Source: Lachnospiraceae bacterium | Lineage (GTDB): Bacteria > Bacillota > Clostridia > Lachnospirales > Lachnospiraceae | Direction: 5' to 3' | Length of the DNA stretch: 64,000 nt | Assembly (NCBI GenBank): GCA_024682075.1 | Contig: JAIKZQ010000021.1 | Span: 48,719-112,718, forward strand | Position numbers and translations under genes: made by a program | The notes under the pieces: model-generated | Databases searched by the model: none | Told to the model about the DNA's origin: nothing | What the model saw: the letters and a program-made list of their open reading frames with translations, nothing else | Part shown: positions 46,613 through 54,297 of the stretch, one piece after another | Layout: each line of letters opens with the position of its first letter | How positions within the stretch are numbered: the first letter of the stretch is position 1

Positions 46613-47380
46613 TCACTTTTTGTTCTTGTAATAGATGATCCTGAGTCCGTCGATGAGAAGATCGTCATCGAAGATGATATCGTGCTTGCAATGAGGAACG
46701 ATCCTGGACGAAAGACCTCCGGTTGCTATGAGAGTCTTGACTCCGCCCATCTCCTCTTCGCATCTGTCGATAAGACCGTCGAGCATGCCGGCATTTCCGT
46801 AGATGAGTCCGGACTGCATGCTGTCGGTGGTGTTGGTTCCGATCACATTGGCAGGCTCATCGAATGAGATGCTGGAAAGAAGTGCGGTCCTTCCGACGAG
46901 CGCATCATACGACACCTTGACACCGGGATAGATGATGACGCCGAGGAATTCCTTGTTTTTTCCGATCGCCGAGATGGTCGTTGCGGTTCCGAGGTCCATG
47001 ATCAGCATGGGAGCTTCATATTTTGCGATGGCCGCAACAGCGCCCACCACCAGGTCGGCACCCAGTTCGGAAGGATCTCCTACTGCGATGTTAAGTCCGG
47101 TCTTGAGCCCGGGACCCACGATCAGGGCTTTATGTCCGGTAAGGAGCTCCACAACCTTTGCAAGGATATTGTTCATTGGAGGCACAACCGATGAGATGAT
47201 GCCTCCCGTAACGCTCTTAAGATCAACGCCATGGATCTCGAGAATGTTCTTGACCAGCACCGCAAACTCAGCCTCGGTCTTGCCGGGATCGGTCGCAAGT
47301 CTTTCAAGGAGATATGTCTTCTCCTCATCTATGACGCCCATTACTATGTTGGTATTACCCACATCAAATGCAATTACCAT
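46613..47380 (-). CDS. coaX: Type III pantothenate kinase
   Basis: Phosphorylates pantothenate in CoA synthesis, insensitive to CoA feedback. The 255-residue form starts MVIAFDVGNTNIVMGVID (phosphate loop), followed by GGIISSVVPPM, GADLVVGAVAA, LIMDLGTATTISA and IYPGVKVSYDALVGRTALL. The true start is ATG 47380-47378. An in-frame ATG at 47401 encodes MIYGGEI, which is simply the ribosome site GGAGGGGAAATC read as codons. An intrinsic terminator lies directly upstream (47400-47433), between it and panT. Pairing with a PanT-type carrier makes a pantothenate uptake-and-trap unit. Confidence 0.95.
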   Translation of the reverse strand: MVIAFDVGNTNIVMGVIDEEKTYLLERLATDPGKTEAEFAVLVKNILEIHGVDLKSVTGGIISSVVPPMNNILAKVVELLTGHKALIVGPGLKTGLNIAVGDPSELGADLVVGAVAAIAKYEAPMLIMDLGTATTISAIGKNKEFLGVIIYPGVKVSYDALVGRTALLSSISFDEPANVIGTNTTDSMQSGLIYGNAGMLDGLIDRCEEEMGGVKTLIATGGLSSRIVPHCKHDIIFDDDLLIDGLRIIYYKNKK

Positions 47381-47399
47381 GATTTCCCCTCCATATATC

Positions 47400-47433
47400 A
47401 AAAAAGGCGGATGCCGCGCAAGGCAGCATCCAC
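47400..47433 (-). terminator. Intrinsic terminator between panT and coaX, in the coaX leader
   Basis: On the minus strand GGTGGATGC (47433-47425) pairs with GCATCCGCC (47414-47406), with one G-U pair, and is followed by six T residues. The coaX ribosome site starts about 6 bp further on. coaX expression therefore depends on readthrough, another promoter, or regulated attenuation. Confidence 0.75.
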
Positions 47434-47440
47434 CGTATAA

Positions 47441-48025
47441 TTAGTCAGCAACGTTACTCTTTCTGGCAATGCCGATGATCTGAACGATCGTTGCGGCAAG
47501 AGCAAGATTGATGATCAGCTCAACGACAAAGTTCATTCCGACCATACCGAAGATGAGATAATATCCCGCACTGGGAGCACCTGTTGCAGCAGCCCACTCA
47601 TTGATGAGGTCCATGAAGAACAGAAGGCATCCGAGAAGGAATATTCCGGTATTTACAACGGGAGCGGCGACGCCTGCTATCAGCACTCCGAGGAAACTAT
47701 TTTTCTTGGAAAGCGCCTTGTAGATGAGGCCTGCCACGATTCCGGCTGCAACGCCCTTAGCAATGCAGGTAATGATGGTTCCGGGAATGTTCACTGCAAG
47801 GAACAGACCTGCGTCGGTGAAAAGAACGACAACTCCGAACACAAATCCGAGCCATGCTCCTGCCTGCCATCCGTAAAGTGCGGCACCGACGATGATGGGA
47901 ACGAGCACAAGTGTGATGGTGAACATGCCAAACTTAACGCTGAGCGCAAGTGCCTGAAGCACGATGACGATCGCGGTAAGAAGTCCCATTCCTACGATGA
48001 CATTTGTCTTTTTGCTTATATTCAT
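47441..48025 (-). CDS. panT: ECF transporter substrate-binding subunit, probably pantothenate (PanT-like)
   Basis: A six-helix S-component of 194 residues that captures a vitamin and works with the shared EcfAA'T module. Motifs include MGLLTAIVIVLQALA, GFVFGVVVLFTDAG, PGTIITCIAKGVAAGIVAGL and GMNFVVELIINLAL. I start at ATG 48025-48023 (MNISKKTN), with AAGGAGAG upstream, rather than 48100. Pantothenate specificity is inferred from the adjacent coaX and resemblance to PanT. A promoter sits at 48109-48136. Confidence 0.82.
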   Translation of the reverse strand: MNISKKTNVIVGMGLLTAIVIVLQALALSVKFGMFTITLVLVPIIVGAALYGWQAGAWLGFVFGVVVLFTDAGLFLAVNIPGTIITCIAKGVAAGIVAGLIYKALSKKNSFLGVLIAGVAAPVVNTGIFLLGCLLFFMDLINEWAAATGAPSAGYYLIFGMVGMNFVVELIINLALAATIVQIIGIARKSNVAD

Positions 48026-48108
48026 TTTTCTCTCCTTTGCTGCCGCTCCCTTATTTTCCCGTAAAGGAAGGATACGACGCAACCCGATGCACCATTGCAT
48101 CCGTCAAA

Positions 48109-48136
48109 ATAATAACACACTCTGCGCAGGTGTCGA
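48109..48136 (-). promoter_or_regulatory. Probable sigma-A promoter for panT-coaX
   Basis: On the minus strand TCGACA (48136-48131), a 16-bp spacer and TATTAT (48114-48109). The spacer holds the palindrome CTGCGCAG (48122-48129), a possible operator. Confidence 0.5.
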
Positions 48137-48154
48137 GTATTTTTTTCAGTACAT

Positions 48155-48184
48155 AATAAACGGCCCGCCCGGAAGGCGAGCCGC
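48155..48184 (-). terminator. Probable terminator of asnA
   Basis: CGGCTCGCC (48183-48175) pairs with GGCGGGCCG (48169-48161), one wobble, followed by TTTATTATG on the minus strand. Confidence 0.65.
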
Positions 48185-48259
48185 TCAAAATATTCATTTG
48201 TGCATCCGGTACAGGCAAACGCATATGTCTCTTTTCCAAAGCCGTCCCGGCAAAACAGT

Positions 48260-49270
48260 TTAAAGAAGTTTTACGCCCTTCTTTTCCGCCTCGGCAACAT
48301 CCTCATCAGGCCAGATGGAGGACTGAACCTCACCGATATGTGCCTTTCTCAGGAAGAACATGCATATTCTGGACTGTCCGATGCCTCCGCCGATGGTGTA
48401 AGGAAGCTTGCCGTCGATGATGGCTTTCTGGAACGGAAGCTCTGCTCTTTCGGGGCATCCTGCCTTTTCAAGCTGGCTTACCATTGAATCCTCATCAACT
48501 CTTATGCCCATGCTTGAAAGTTCCAGTGCAATGTCGAGAACGGGATAATACACGAAAATGTCACAGTTAAGTGCCCAGTCATCATAGTCGGGAGCCCTGA
48601 AATCATGAACCTCGCCGGACCCTAGCTTGTCACCGATCTGCATGAGGCAGACAGCGCCCTTTTCCCTGGTTATGATATATTCTCTCTCCTTGGGAGTCTT
48701 GTCGGGATACATATCCTCAAGCTCCTGGGTGGTGATGAAGAAGATATCATGAGGAAGGATCTCCTCGATGTAATCATACTGGATGGCCATGTACTTCTCG
48801 GTCTTTCTGAGAGCCGCATAGACATCGAGAACGGTATCCTTGAGTGTGGTGAAGTTCCTGTCAGCCTTGAGGATGATCTTCTCCCAGTCCCACTGATCGA
48901 CAAATACGGAGTGGATGTTGTCGGGATCTTCATCCGCCCTGATGGCATTCATGTCGGTATAGAGTCCTTCGTCTACCTCAAATCCGTATTTTGCGAGAGC
49001 GTATCTCTTCCACTTTGCAAGGGACTGAACGACCTGTGCCTCGCGTCCGCCCTCGCAGGCTATGGTGAATTCAACGGGGTGTTCAACACCGTTCAGATTA
49101 TCGTTAAGACCTGATTCCGGAGTAACAAAAAGCGGCGCGGATACTCTCTGGAGATTCAGTCTCTCGGAAAGTCTTGCCTGAAAATAGTCCTTTACAGTCT
49201 TGATCGCAACCTGTGTATCGTGAAGGTTCAGATGTGACTGATAACCCTCCGGAATATAGATCTTGCTCAT
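48260..49270 (-). CDS. asnA: Aspartate--ammonia ligase (asparagine synthetase A)
   Basis: Makes asparagine from aspartate, ammonia and ATP with a class II aminoacyl-tRNA synthetase-like fold. The 336-residue protein shows VSAPLFVTPESGLNDNLNG, EFTIACEGG, DMNAIRADE, VYVDQWDWE-like FVDQWDWEKI, and GGGIGQSRICMFFL near the end. The start is ATG 49270-49268, with GGAGG five bases upstream; an earlier in-frame ATG at 49288 lacks a site. It is a single gene bounded by a terminator-like stem. Confidence 0.96.
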   Translation of the reverse strand: MSKIYIPEGYQSHLNLHDTQVAIKTVKDYFQARLSERLNLQRVSAPLFVTPESGLNDNLNGVEHPVEFTIACEGGREAQVVQSLAKWKRYALAKYGFEVDEGLYTDMNAIRADEDPDNIHSVFVDQWDWEKIILKADRNFTTLKDTVLDVYAALRKTEKYMAIQYDYIEEILPHDIFFITTQELEDMYPDKTPKEREYIITREKGAVCLMQIGDKLGSGEVHDFRAPDYDDWALNCDIFVYYPVLDIALELSSMGIRVDEDSMVSQLEKAGCPERAELPFQKAIIDGKLPYTIGGGIGQSRICMFFLRKAHIGEVQSSIWPDEDVAEAEKKGVKLL

Positions 49271-49452
49271 GGCATCCTCCATTATCACGTTTCTGACGTG
49301 ATGCGCGTTCGACTCCCGGCCAGACGGGTCGTCTTCATACGCATTTTAAGCATAATAATAAGGTATTTTATCACTTGGCGCAGAAATTTCAATATCCCGA
49401 ATGTTCGCCTTGCACGGATCATTCGCCGTGCCGGGATAAGGCTGTGCCCCGC

Positions 49453-50358
49453 TTACTCCCCTGCCTTTGCGGTGATGATCCAGGGTGAAGGCTGGGTTTC
49501 GAATATGTTCTTGGAATCAAGCTTGGAAACGGTGATCTGAATGATGTTCACATCGTCCATTCCGAATCTTCCGAGTATGTCACGCATTGAAGCGGCAACC
49601 CTGAAATCAAGGGTATAGATAACGAACTCCATGTTGGGATTCAGTCCCTTGAGGAAGGTGATCTCCTGCTCCATGCTTGCCGAAGCAACGAGCATGGTGG
49701 TGTCGGGAACGGGAAGATCCTTCATCGTCCTGGCATCGACATGATCGATTATAGTGATGTTCTTGAGTCCAAACTTTCCGACGTTCTCTTCAAGAGTCTC
49801 TCTGTCACTTTCCTTGTACTCAACGGCAATGACGGAGCCTTCACCGCATATCATAGCAGTCTCCACGGCAATGGACTCACCGGATATGACGCAGAAGTTC
49901 TTGTTTTCAGCGATCTGCATCTTGGAAAGGATGACGGAACGGATCTCGCTCCCGACATATCTTACGGATCCGGATGCGAAGTTCTTGTTATCCATTCCGA
50001 ACTTGATGGTGCTGCGGGCATTGGGATTGAGCACGATCATTCCGGCACTTGCGTTGATGCCGCGGTCGATCATGTCAGCAACAAGATTTCTCTTGATAGC
50101 TCCGACAGGCTCGGATCCTTCATTATAGATGACCTCGCACTCGCCGAGTCCGACACTCCACATGCGGTAGAAGATGTCCTGATCTCCCGCCTCGGTAAAG
50201 ACAAGAGTGCATCTGTGTGCCTCGACCGTGGGAATGAGGTTCTTGTTCTTGCGTGTTATGTCCAGGATCTTGACATGCTCAAGATCAATGTCGGTATTGC
50301 TGGAAAAGTACTGAAGCCAGGAAAGAATATGATCATTGCTGAAAAGTTGTTTTGCCAT
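49453..50358 (-). CDS. CbiT-like methyltransferase-fold protein with degenerate SAM motif
   Basis: 301 residues. The C-terminal 190 residues align with CbiT/CobL precorrin methyltransferases: RYVGSEIRSVILSKMQI, then EYKESDRETLEENVGKFGLKN, LPVPDTTMLVASASMEQE and a final PSPWIITAKAGE. The glycine-rich SAM loop (usually GxGxG) is replaced by CVISGESIAVET, so SAM binding is doubtful. The N-terminal 100 residues (KILDITRKNKNLIPTVEAH) are not recognised. No cobalamin genes are near; it lies 29 bp downstream of porB and is probably the last gene of the por operon. The function is unknown. Confidence 0.6.
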   Translation of the reverse strand: MAKQLFSNDHILSWLQYFSSNTDIDLEHVKILDITRKNKNLIPTVEAHRCTLVFTEAGDQDIFYRMWSVGLGECEVIYNEGSEPVGAIKRNLVADMIDRGINASAGMIVLNPNARSTIKFGMDNKNFASGSVRYVGSEIRSVILSKMQIAENKNFCVISGESIAVETAMICGEGSVIAVEYKESDRETLEENVGKFGLKNITIIDHVDARTMKDLPVPDTTMLVASASMEQEITFLKGLNPNMEFVIYTLDFRVAASMRDILGRFGMDDVNIIQITVSKLDSKNIFETQPSPWIITAKAGE

Positions 50359-50387
50359 ATTTATCCTCCGTAACGGTCACTGCTTTT

Positions 50388-51323
50388 TTATTTGCACTTG
50401 GAAAGAAGGTCTTCCCACTTCTTGTCTACGTACTGCTGTGCAGCTTCTATGGTCCACTCGTTGCCGTTCTTGAAGCAGTGTGCGAACCTGCTCTGCTTCG
50501 ACATGAACTCCTCAACAGGGAGTTTCTTTTTGGGCTCATAGGTAAGTCTGTATTCTCCGTCAACAACCTCGTAAAGAGGCCAGATGCAGGTGTCGATGGC
50601 AGCCTTGCAGATCTCGATAAGATCCTCTGCGGGATATCCCCAGCCTCTGGGGCAGGGAGTAAGGACATTCACGAAAGTGGGGCCCTGTGTGTAGATAGCA
50701 CGGTGAGCCTTCTCGTGGAAATCCTTCATGTTACCGAAGAGAGTGGTCTGTGCTGCATAATGAACGCCGTGTGCGACAACAATCTGCGTAAGATCCTTCT
50801 GATCCTGTTTCTTGCCCACCGAATCGGCACCGGCAGGTGTGGTGGTGGCTGCCGCAAATCTCGGAGTTGCGGATGATCTCTGCGTTCCGGTGTTCATGTA
50901 AGCATTGTTGTCATAGCAGAAATATGTGAAGTCGTGTCCTCTTTCGAGTGCTCCCGAAAGTGACTGGAATCCGATGTCATATGTTCCGCCATCTCCGCCG
51001 ATGACAAGGATCTTGTAGTTCTGATCAGGGTCGATCTTACCCTTTCTCTTCATGACCTCCACTGCGGCACATACACCCGATGCGGTGGATGATGCATTTT
51101 CAAACGCTGTATGGATATAGGAATCGTTCCATGCGGTATAGGGATACTGGAAGGATGATACTTCAAGGCATCCCGTTGCGTTACAGATGACAGCCTTATC
51201 CTTAGGATCAACGGCTCTCATCATGGCCCTGCAGACAATTCCCGCTCCGCATCCGGCACAGAGTCTGTGTCCGGGATTGAAGCGTTCCTCTTTATTCATT
51301 TCCTCTTTAAGATTATATGCCAT
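50388..51323 (-). CDS. porB: 2-oxoacid:ferredoxin oxidoreductase, beta (TPP-binding) subunit
   Basis: Catalytic subunit of a four-subunit pyruvate- or ketoisovalerate-type oxidoreductase: decarboxylates the 2-oxoacid via TPP and passes electrons to ferredoxin. HRLCAGCGAGIVCR and CNATGCLEVSS give the cluster cysteines; VIGGDGGTYDIGFQ and DNNAYMNTGTQRS are TPP/Mg motifs. Start at ATG 51323 (MAYNLKEE, 311 residues), with GAGGTG upstream; the GTG at 51332 is less likely. It follows porA by 5 bp. Pyruvate versus branched-chain substrate cannot be told by eye; por symbols are used for the family. Confidence 0.9.
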   Translation of the reverse strand: MAYNLKEEMNKEERFNPGHRLCAGCGAGIVCRAMMRAVDPKDKAVICNATGCLEVSSFQYPYTAWNDSYIHTAFENASSTASGVCAAVEVMKRKGKIDPDQNYKILVIGGDGGTYDIGFQSLSGALERGHDFTYFCYDNNAYMNTGTQRSSATPRFAAATTTPAGADSVGKKQDQKDLTQIVVAHGVHYAAQTTLFGNMKDFHEKAHRAIYTQGPTFVNVLTPCPRGWGYPAEDLIEICKAAIDTCIWPLYEVVDGEYRLTYEPKKKLPVEEFMSKQSRFAHCFKNGNEWTIEAAQQYVDKKWEDLLSKCK

Positions 51324-51328
51324 TTTGA

Positions 51329-52513
51329 TCACCTCTCACGCTGACCCATGTGGGTATAGATATCTCCGGTCTCGCCTGTCTCAGCGATCTTAGCTAACCG
51401 ATCGTAAACGCTTCTTGCGGATTCAACCGTGAAATCTCTTCCGCCGAGTCCGAAGACTATATCAACCATAAGAGGTCTCTTTTTGCTGTTGAAAAGAGCA
51501 CCTGCGGTTTCCGCATAAAGAGGTCCGCCGCATGCGGAGAAACCTTCGCTCTTGTCCATGACCGCAACAGCCTTGCAGTTTTCAAGTGCCTTTGCGATCT
51601 CCTCGCCGGGGAAAGGCCTGAACACTCTGACTTTGATGAGTCCGGCCTTCACGCCTTCTTTTCTCAGCTCATCCACGCAGGCCTTGGCGGTTCCCGCACA
51701 TGATCCCATGATGACCATCGCAAGCTCTGCATCTTCCATCTTGTACTCTTCGATGAGTCCATATTTCCTGCCGAAGGTCTTCTCGAAATCAGCTGCGACA
51801 TCGAGGATGACCTTCTTCGCATTCATCATCGCATGAGCCTGTGCGACATGTGCTTCCATATAATATGCGGATATGCCGTAAGGGCCCACTGCAAGAGGAT
51901 TCTCTGTCTTAAGAAGGTAATTCTCGGGATGATACTCACCTACGAACTTCTTTACCTTGTCATCCTCTTCAAGCTCGATGTTCTCAATCGCATGCGAGGT
52001 GATGAAGCCGTCCTCGCATACCATGAGGGGAAGCCTTACGTCAGGATGCTCGGCAATGCGGTGAGCCTGGAGATAGTTGTCATATACTTCCTGATTGTTC
52101 TCGGCATAGATCTGGATGAATCCGGAATCACGCTCTGCCATGGAATCGGAATAGTCATGATTGATGTTGATAGGGCCGGTAAGTGCACGGCAGGCAACGG
52201 CCAGCACCACGGGAAGCCTTGAAGAGGCCGCAACATAGAGCACCTCGTTCATGAACGAAAGTCCCGCAGACGATGTGGCAGTCACAGCCCTGCAGCCTGC
52301 AGCCTCGGCTCCGAGACATGCGGAAAGCGATGAATGCTCACTCTCGACACAGATGAACTCGGTATCAACCTTGCCGTCAGCAACATACTGTGCAAAATAC
52401 TGAGGGATCTCGGTTGAAGGTGTGATGGGGAACATTGCGAATACATCGGGATTGATCTGTCTCATTGCGGTGGCAATGGCTTCGTTACCCGAAAGTCTTT
52501 CTCTGATGCTCAT
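51329..52513 (-). CDS. porA: 2-oxoacid:ferredoxin oxidoreductase, alpha subunit
   Basis: Carries the pyrimidine-binding domain I and the II domain: MSIRERLSGNEAIATAMRQI, FPITPSTEIPQYFA, ESEHSSLSACLGAEAAGCRA, TATSSAGLSFMNEVLY, and later MDKSEGFSACGGPLYAE. Length 394. The ATG at 52513 has AAGGAGGAG upstream and overlaps the porD stop by one base (TGATG); the frame is open 13 codons further. Subunit order gamma-delta-alpha-beta is classical for POR/VOR of archaea and deep bacteria. Confidence 0.92.
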   Translation of the reverse strand: MSIRERLSGNEAIATAMRQINPDVFAMFPITPSTEIPQYFAQYVADGKVDTEFICVESEHSSLSACLGAEAAGCRAVTATSSAGLSFMNEVLYVAASSRLPVVLAVACRALTGPININHDYSDSMAERDSGFIQIYAENNQEVYDNYLQAHRIAEHPDVRLPLMVCEDGFITSHAIENIELEEDDKVKKFVGEYHPENYLLKTENPLAVGPYGISAYYMEAHVAQAHAMMNAKKVILDVAADFEKTFGRKYGLIEEYKMEDAELAMVIMGSCAGTAKACVDELRKEGVKAGLIKVRVFRPFPGEEIAKALENCKAVAVMDKSEGFSACGGPLYAETAGALFNSKKRPLMVDIVFGLGGRDFTVESARSVYDRLAKIAETGETGDIYTHMGQRER

Positions 52514-52815
52514 CAGTTCTCCTCCTTCCAGCGGATTGCCTGGAAAGGACAAGCCTTAATGCATATTCCGCAACCCTTGCAGTGTTCGTAATCAAATTCG
52601 TCTCTTTTTCCTTCGGATACGGGGATGGAGGCATCGGGACAGAAAGGTGCGCACAGAAGACACTGCTTGCACTTTTCCTTTATCCACTCGGGAGTTCTGG
52701 ATCTCCACTCACCGGTCTTAGTAAGTCTGCTGGTGCCGGGCTCATAGATCTCACATCCGGTGGTAAGATCCTGCCAGGCTATATGTTCATTTATCTCTTC
52801 TGCTTTTAATCCCAT
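52513..52815 (-). CDS. porD: 2-oxoacid:ferredoxin oxidoreductase, delta (2x4Fe-4S ferredoxin) subunit
   Basis: A 100-residue subunit with two cluster motifs, CKQCLLCAPFCPDAS and CKGCGICIKACPFQA, shuttling electrons from the beta subunit to external ferredoxin. A 45-residue leader before the first motif is usual. One base separates it from porC and one base overlaps porA. Confidence 0.93.
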   Translation of the reverse strand: MGLKAEEINEHIAWQDLTTGCEIYEPGTSRLTKTGEWRSRTPEWIKEKCKQCLLCAPFCPDASIPVSEGKRDEFDYEHCKGCGICIKACPFQAIRWKEEN

Positions 52816-52816
52816 A

Positions 52817-53392
52817 TCAACCTCTCACTTCCTTCATAGCGGCCCTGAGGCACTGCAGATTGCCCTCGACAAGCTGGGGCTTCTTGGCGAACTTATGTCT
52901 GTACGAGCTCTCCATGTCCTTAAGGAACTGTTCCTTGTCAACACATCCGCTTACTTCAACAACAGCTGCAAGCATCGGGGTGTTGGGGAAATATTTTCCG
53001 AGATAGGCAATGGATATCGCCCTTGCGTCTATGGTACAGATTCTTCCTTTATATCCTTTCAAAAGAGGCCTGAATTCCTCGGGATCCTTGGAGGAGTTAA
53101 TAATGATCGCACCGCTCTCGCTGAGTCCCGCTGTAACGTCAACGCTCTCGAGGAGAGTCTCGTCAACCACAGCAACATAATCGGGATCATAGATATTGGA
53201 GTGAACAGGGCATCTTTCGTCGGAGATCCTGTTGTAGGCCGTAATGGGCGCTCCGGATCTTTCGGGGCCGTATTCGGGGAAGGACTGGACGTATTTGCCG
53301 GACATGAAGGCCGCATCAGCGAGGAGCTGACTAGCAGTCTTGGCACCCTGTCCTCCGCGTCCGTGCCAGCGGATTTCGATCATATTCTCCAT
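52817..53392 (-). CDS. porC: 2-oxoacid:ferredoxin oxidoreductase, gamma subunit
   Basis: Domain III subunit: IEIRWHGRGGQGAKTASQLLADA (CoA-contact GGQG motif), YGPERSGAPITAYNRIS, and DETLLESVDVTAGL. I start it at ATG 53392 (MENMIEIRW, 191 residues), with AAGG upstream; ATG 53383 is a close alternative. The frame extends to 53497, but the extra 35 residues are not family-like. It is the first por gene, 119 bp after the response regulator gene, with an AT-rich gap that could hold its promoter. Confidence 0.9.
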   Translation of the reverse strand: MENMIEIRWHGRGGQGAKTASQLLADAAFMSGKYVQSFPEYGPERSGAPITAYNRISDERCPVHSNIYDPDYVAVVDETLLESVDVTAGLSESGAIIINSSKDPEEFRPLLKGYKGRICTIDARAISIAYLGKYFPNTPMLAAVVEVSGCVDKEQFLKDMESSYRHKFAKKPQLVEGNLQCLRAAMKEVRG

Positions 53393-53511
53393 TTTCTCAT
53401 ACCTTTCTTGAATAACCTTACACAGACGTGCACCTATGCACATAATCTGTAAAATTATAACACAAAACCTCCCTGTATGCGCAAGGAGGTTTCCCAAACA
53501 TTATGAAAACA

Positions 53512-54297
53512 TTATGATCCGGCGGATCCGCCGTCAGGCGCTTCACCACTTCCCTGTGCATCAAGAGATGCCGCATAGTCGGAATAGCTCTTGCCGGTGT
53601 ATTTCTTGAAGCATCTTCCGAAATAGTTGGGATCGGGGATGCCTACCCTGGCCGAGATATTGAACATCTTGACATCCGGCCCCGCAAGTTTGATCGCATT
53701 TTCCATCCTGCACTCTGTCAGGTATTGGGCAAAGCCCTTGCCGGTCTCGGCCTTGAACTTCCTGCTAAGATACGATGAACTGAATCCGAATGCCTGTGCA
53801 ACGGAGGTAAGGTTAAGCGTTGAGTCCGTATAATTGGTCTGGATATACTTCATCACAGACTCCATCGCACTCGACTGCTGTTCGGAAGCATTCTCGGTCT
53901 CTCCCCAGGCCACCGGTCCCGTCTCATCAAGGCGTGCCTTGGCTTTCTTCAGCACTTCGATTACTTCGGAACGCACCATGGGCTTGAGCATATATTCAAA
54001 GATATGAAGGCTCACGCACTTTCTCGCATACTCGAACTTGTCATGTGCCGTCATGATCACAATGATCAGGTCAGGGTACCTTTCGGATGCGATCTCGGAA
54101 AACTCAATTCCGTTCATGAAGGGCATCGAGATATCGACGAATGCAAGATCGGGCCTGATCTCATCAATTGTATTGATCGCTTCGATCCCGCTTGCCGCTT
54201 CACCTGCGACCTGCATGTCGAAACTCTCCCAGTCAAAGGAATTCCTGATGAGTTTCCTTGACGATGCCTCGTCATCTATTATCATAACTTTATACAT
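53512..54297 (-). CDS. YesN-type response regulator with AraC DNA-binding domain
   Basis: 261 residues: receiver domain with IIDDEASSRKLI (acid pocket), phospho-acceptor Asp55 in FVDISMPFMNG and the Lys in LKPM; and a C-terminal AraC/XylS pair of helix-turn-helices (about 148-245, ALTSVAQAFGFSSSYLSR-like and VGIPDPNYFGRCFKKYTG). It overlaps the histidine kinase gene by 8 bp and should control the upstream sugar transporter genes. The C-terminus ends in a Gly/Ser-rich tail. Confidence 0.93.
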   Translation of the reverse strand: MYKVMIIDDEASSRKLIRNSFDWESFDMQVAGEAASGIEAINTIDEIRPDLAFVDISMPFMNGIEFSEIASERYPDLIIVIMTAHDKFEYARKCVSLHIFEYMLKPMVRSEVIEVLKKAKARLDETGPVAWGETENASEQQSSAMESVMKYIQTNYTDSTLNLTSVAQAFGFSSSYLSRKFKAETGKGFAQYLTECRMENAIKLAGPDVKMFNISARVGIPDPNYFGRCFKKYTGKSYSDYAASLDAQGSGEAPDGGSAGS

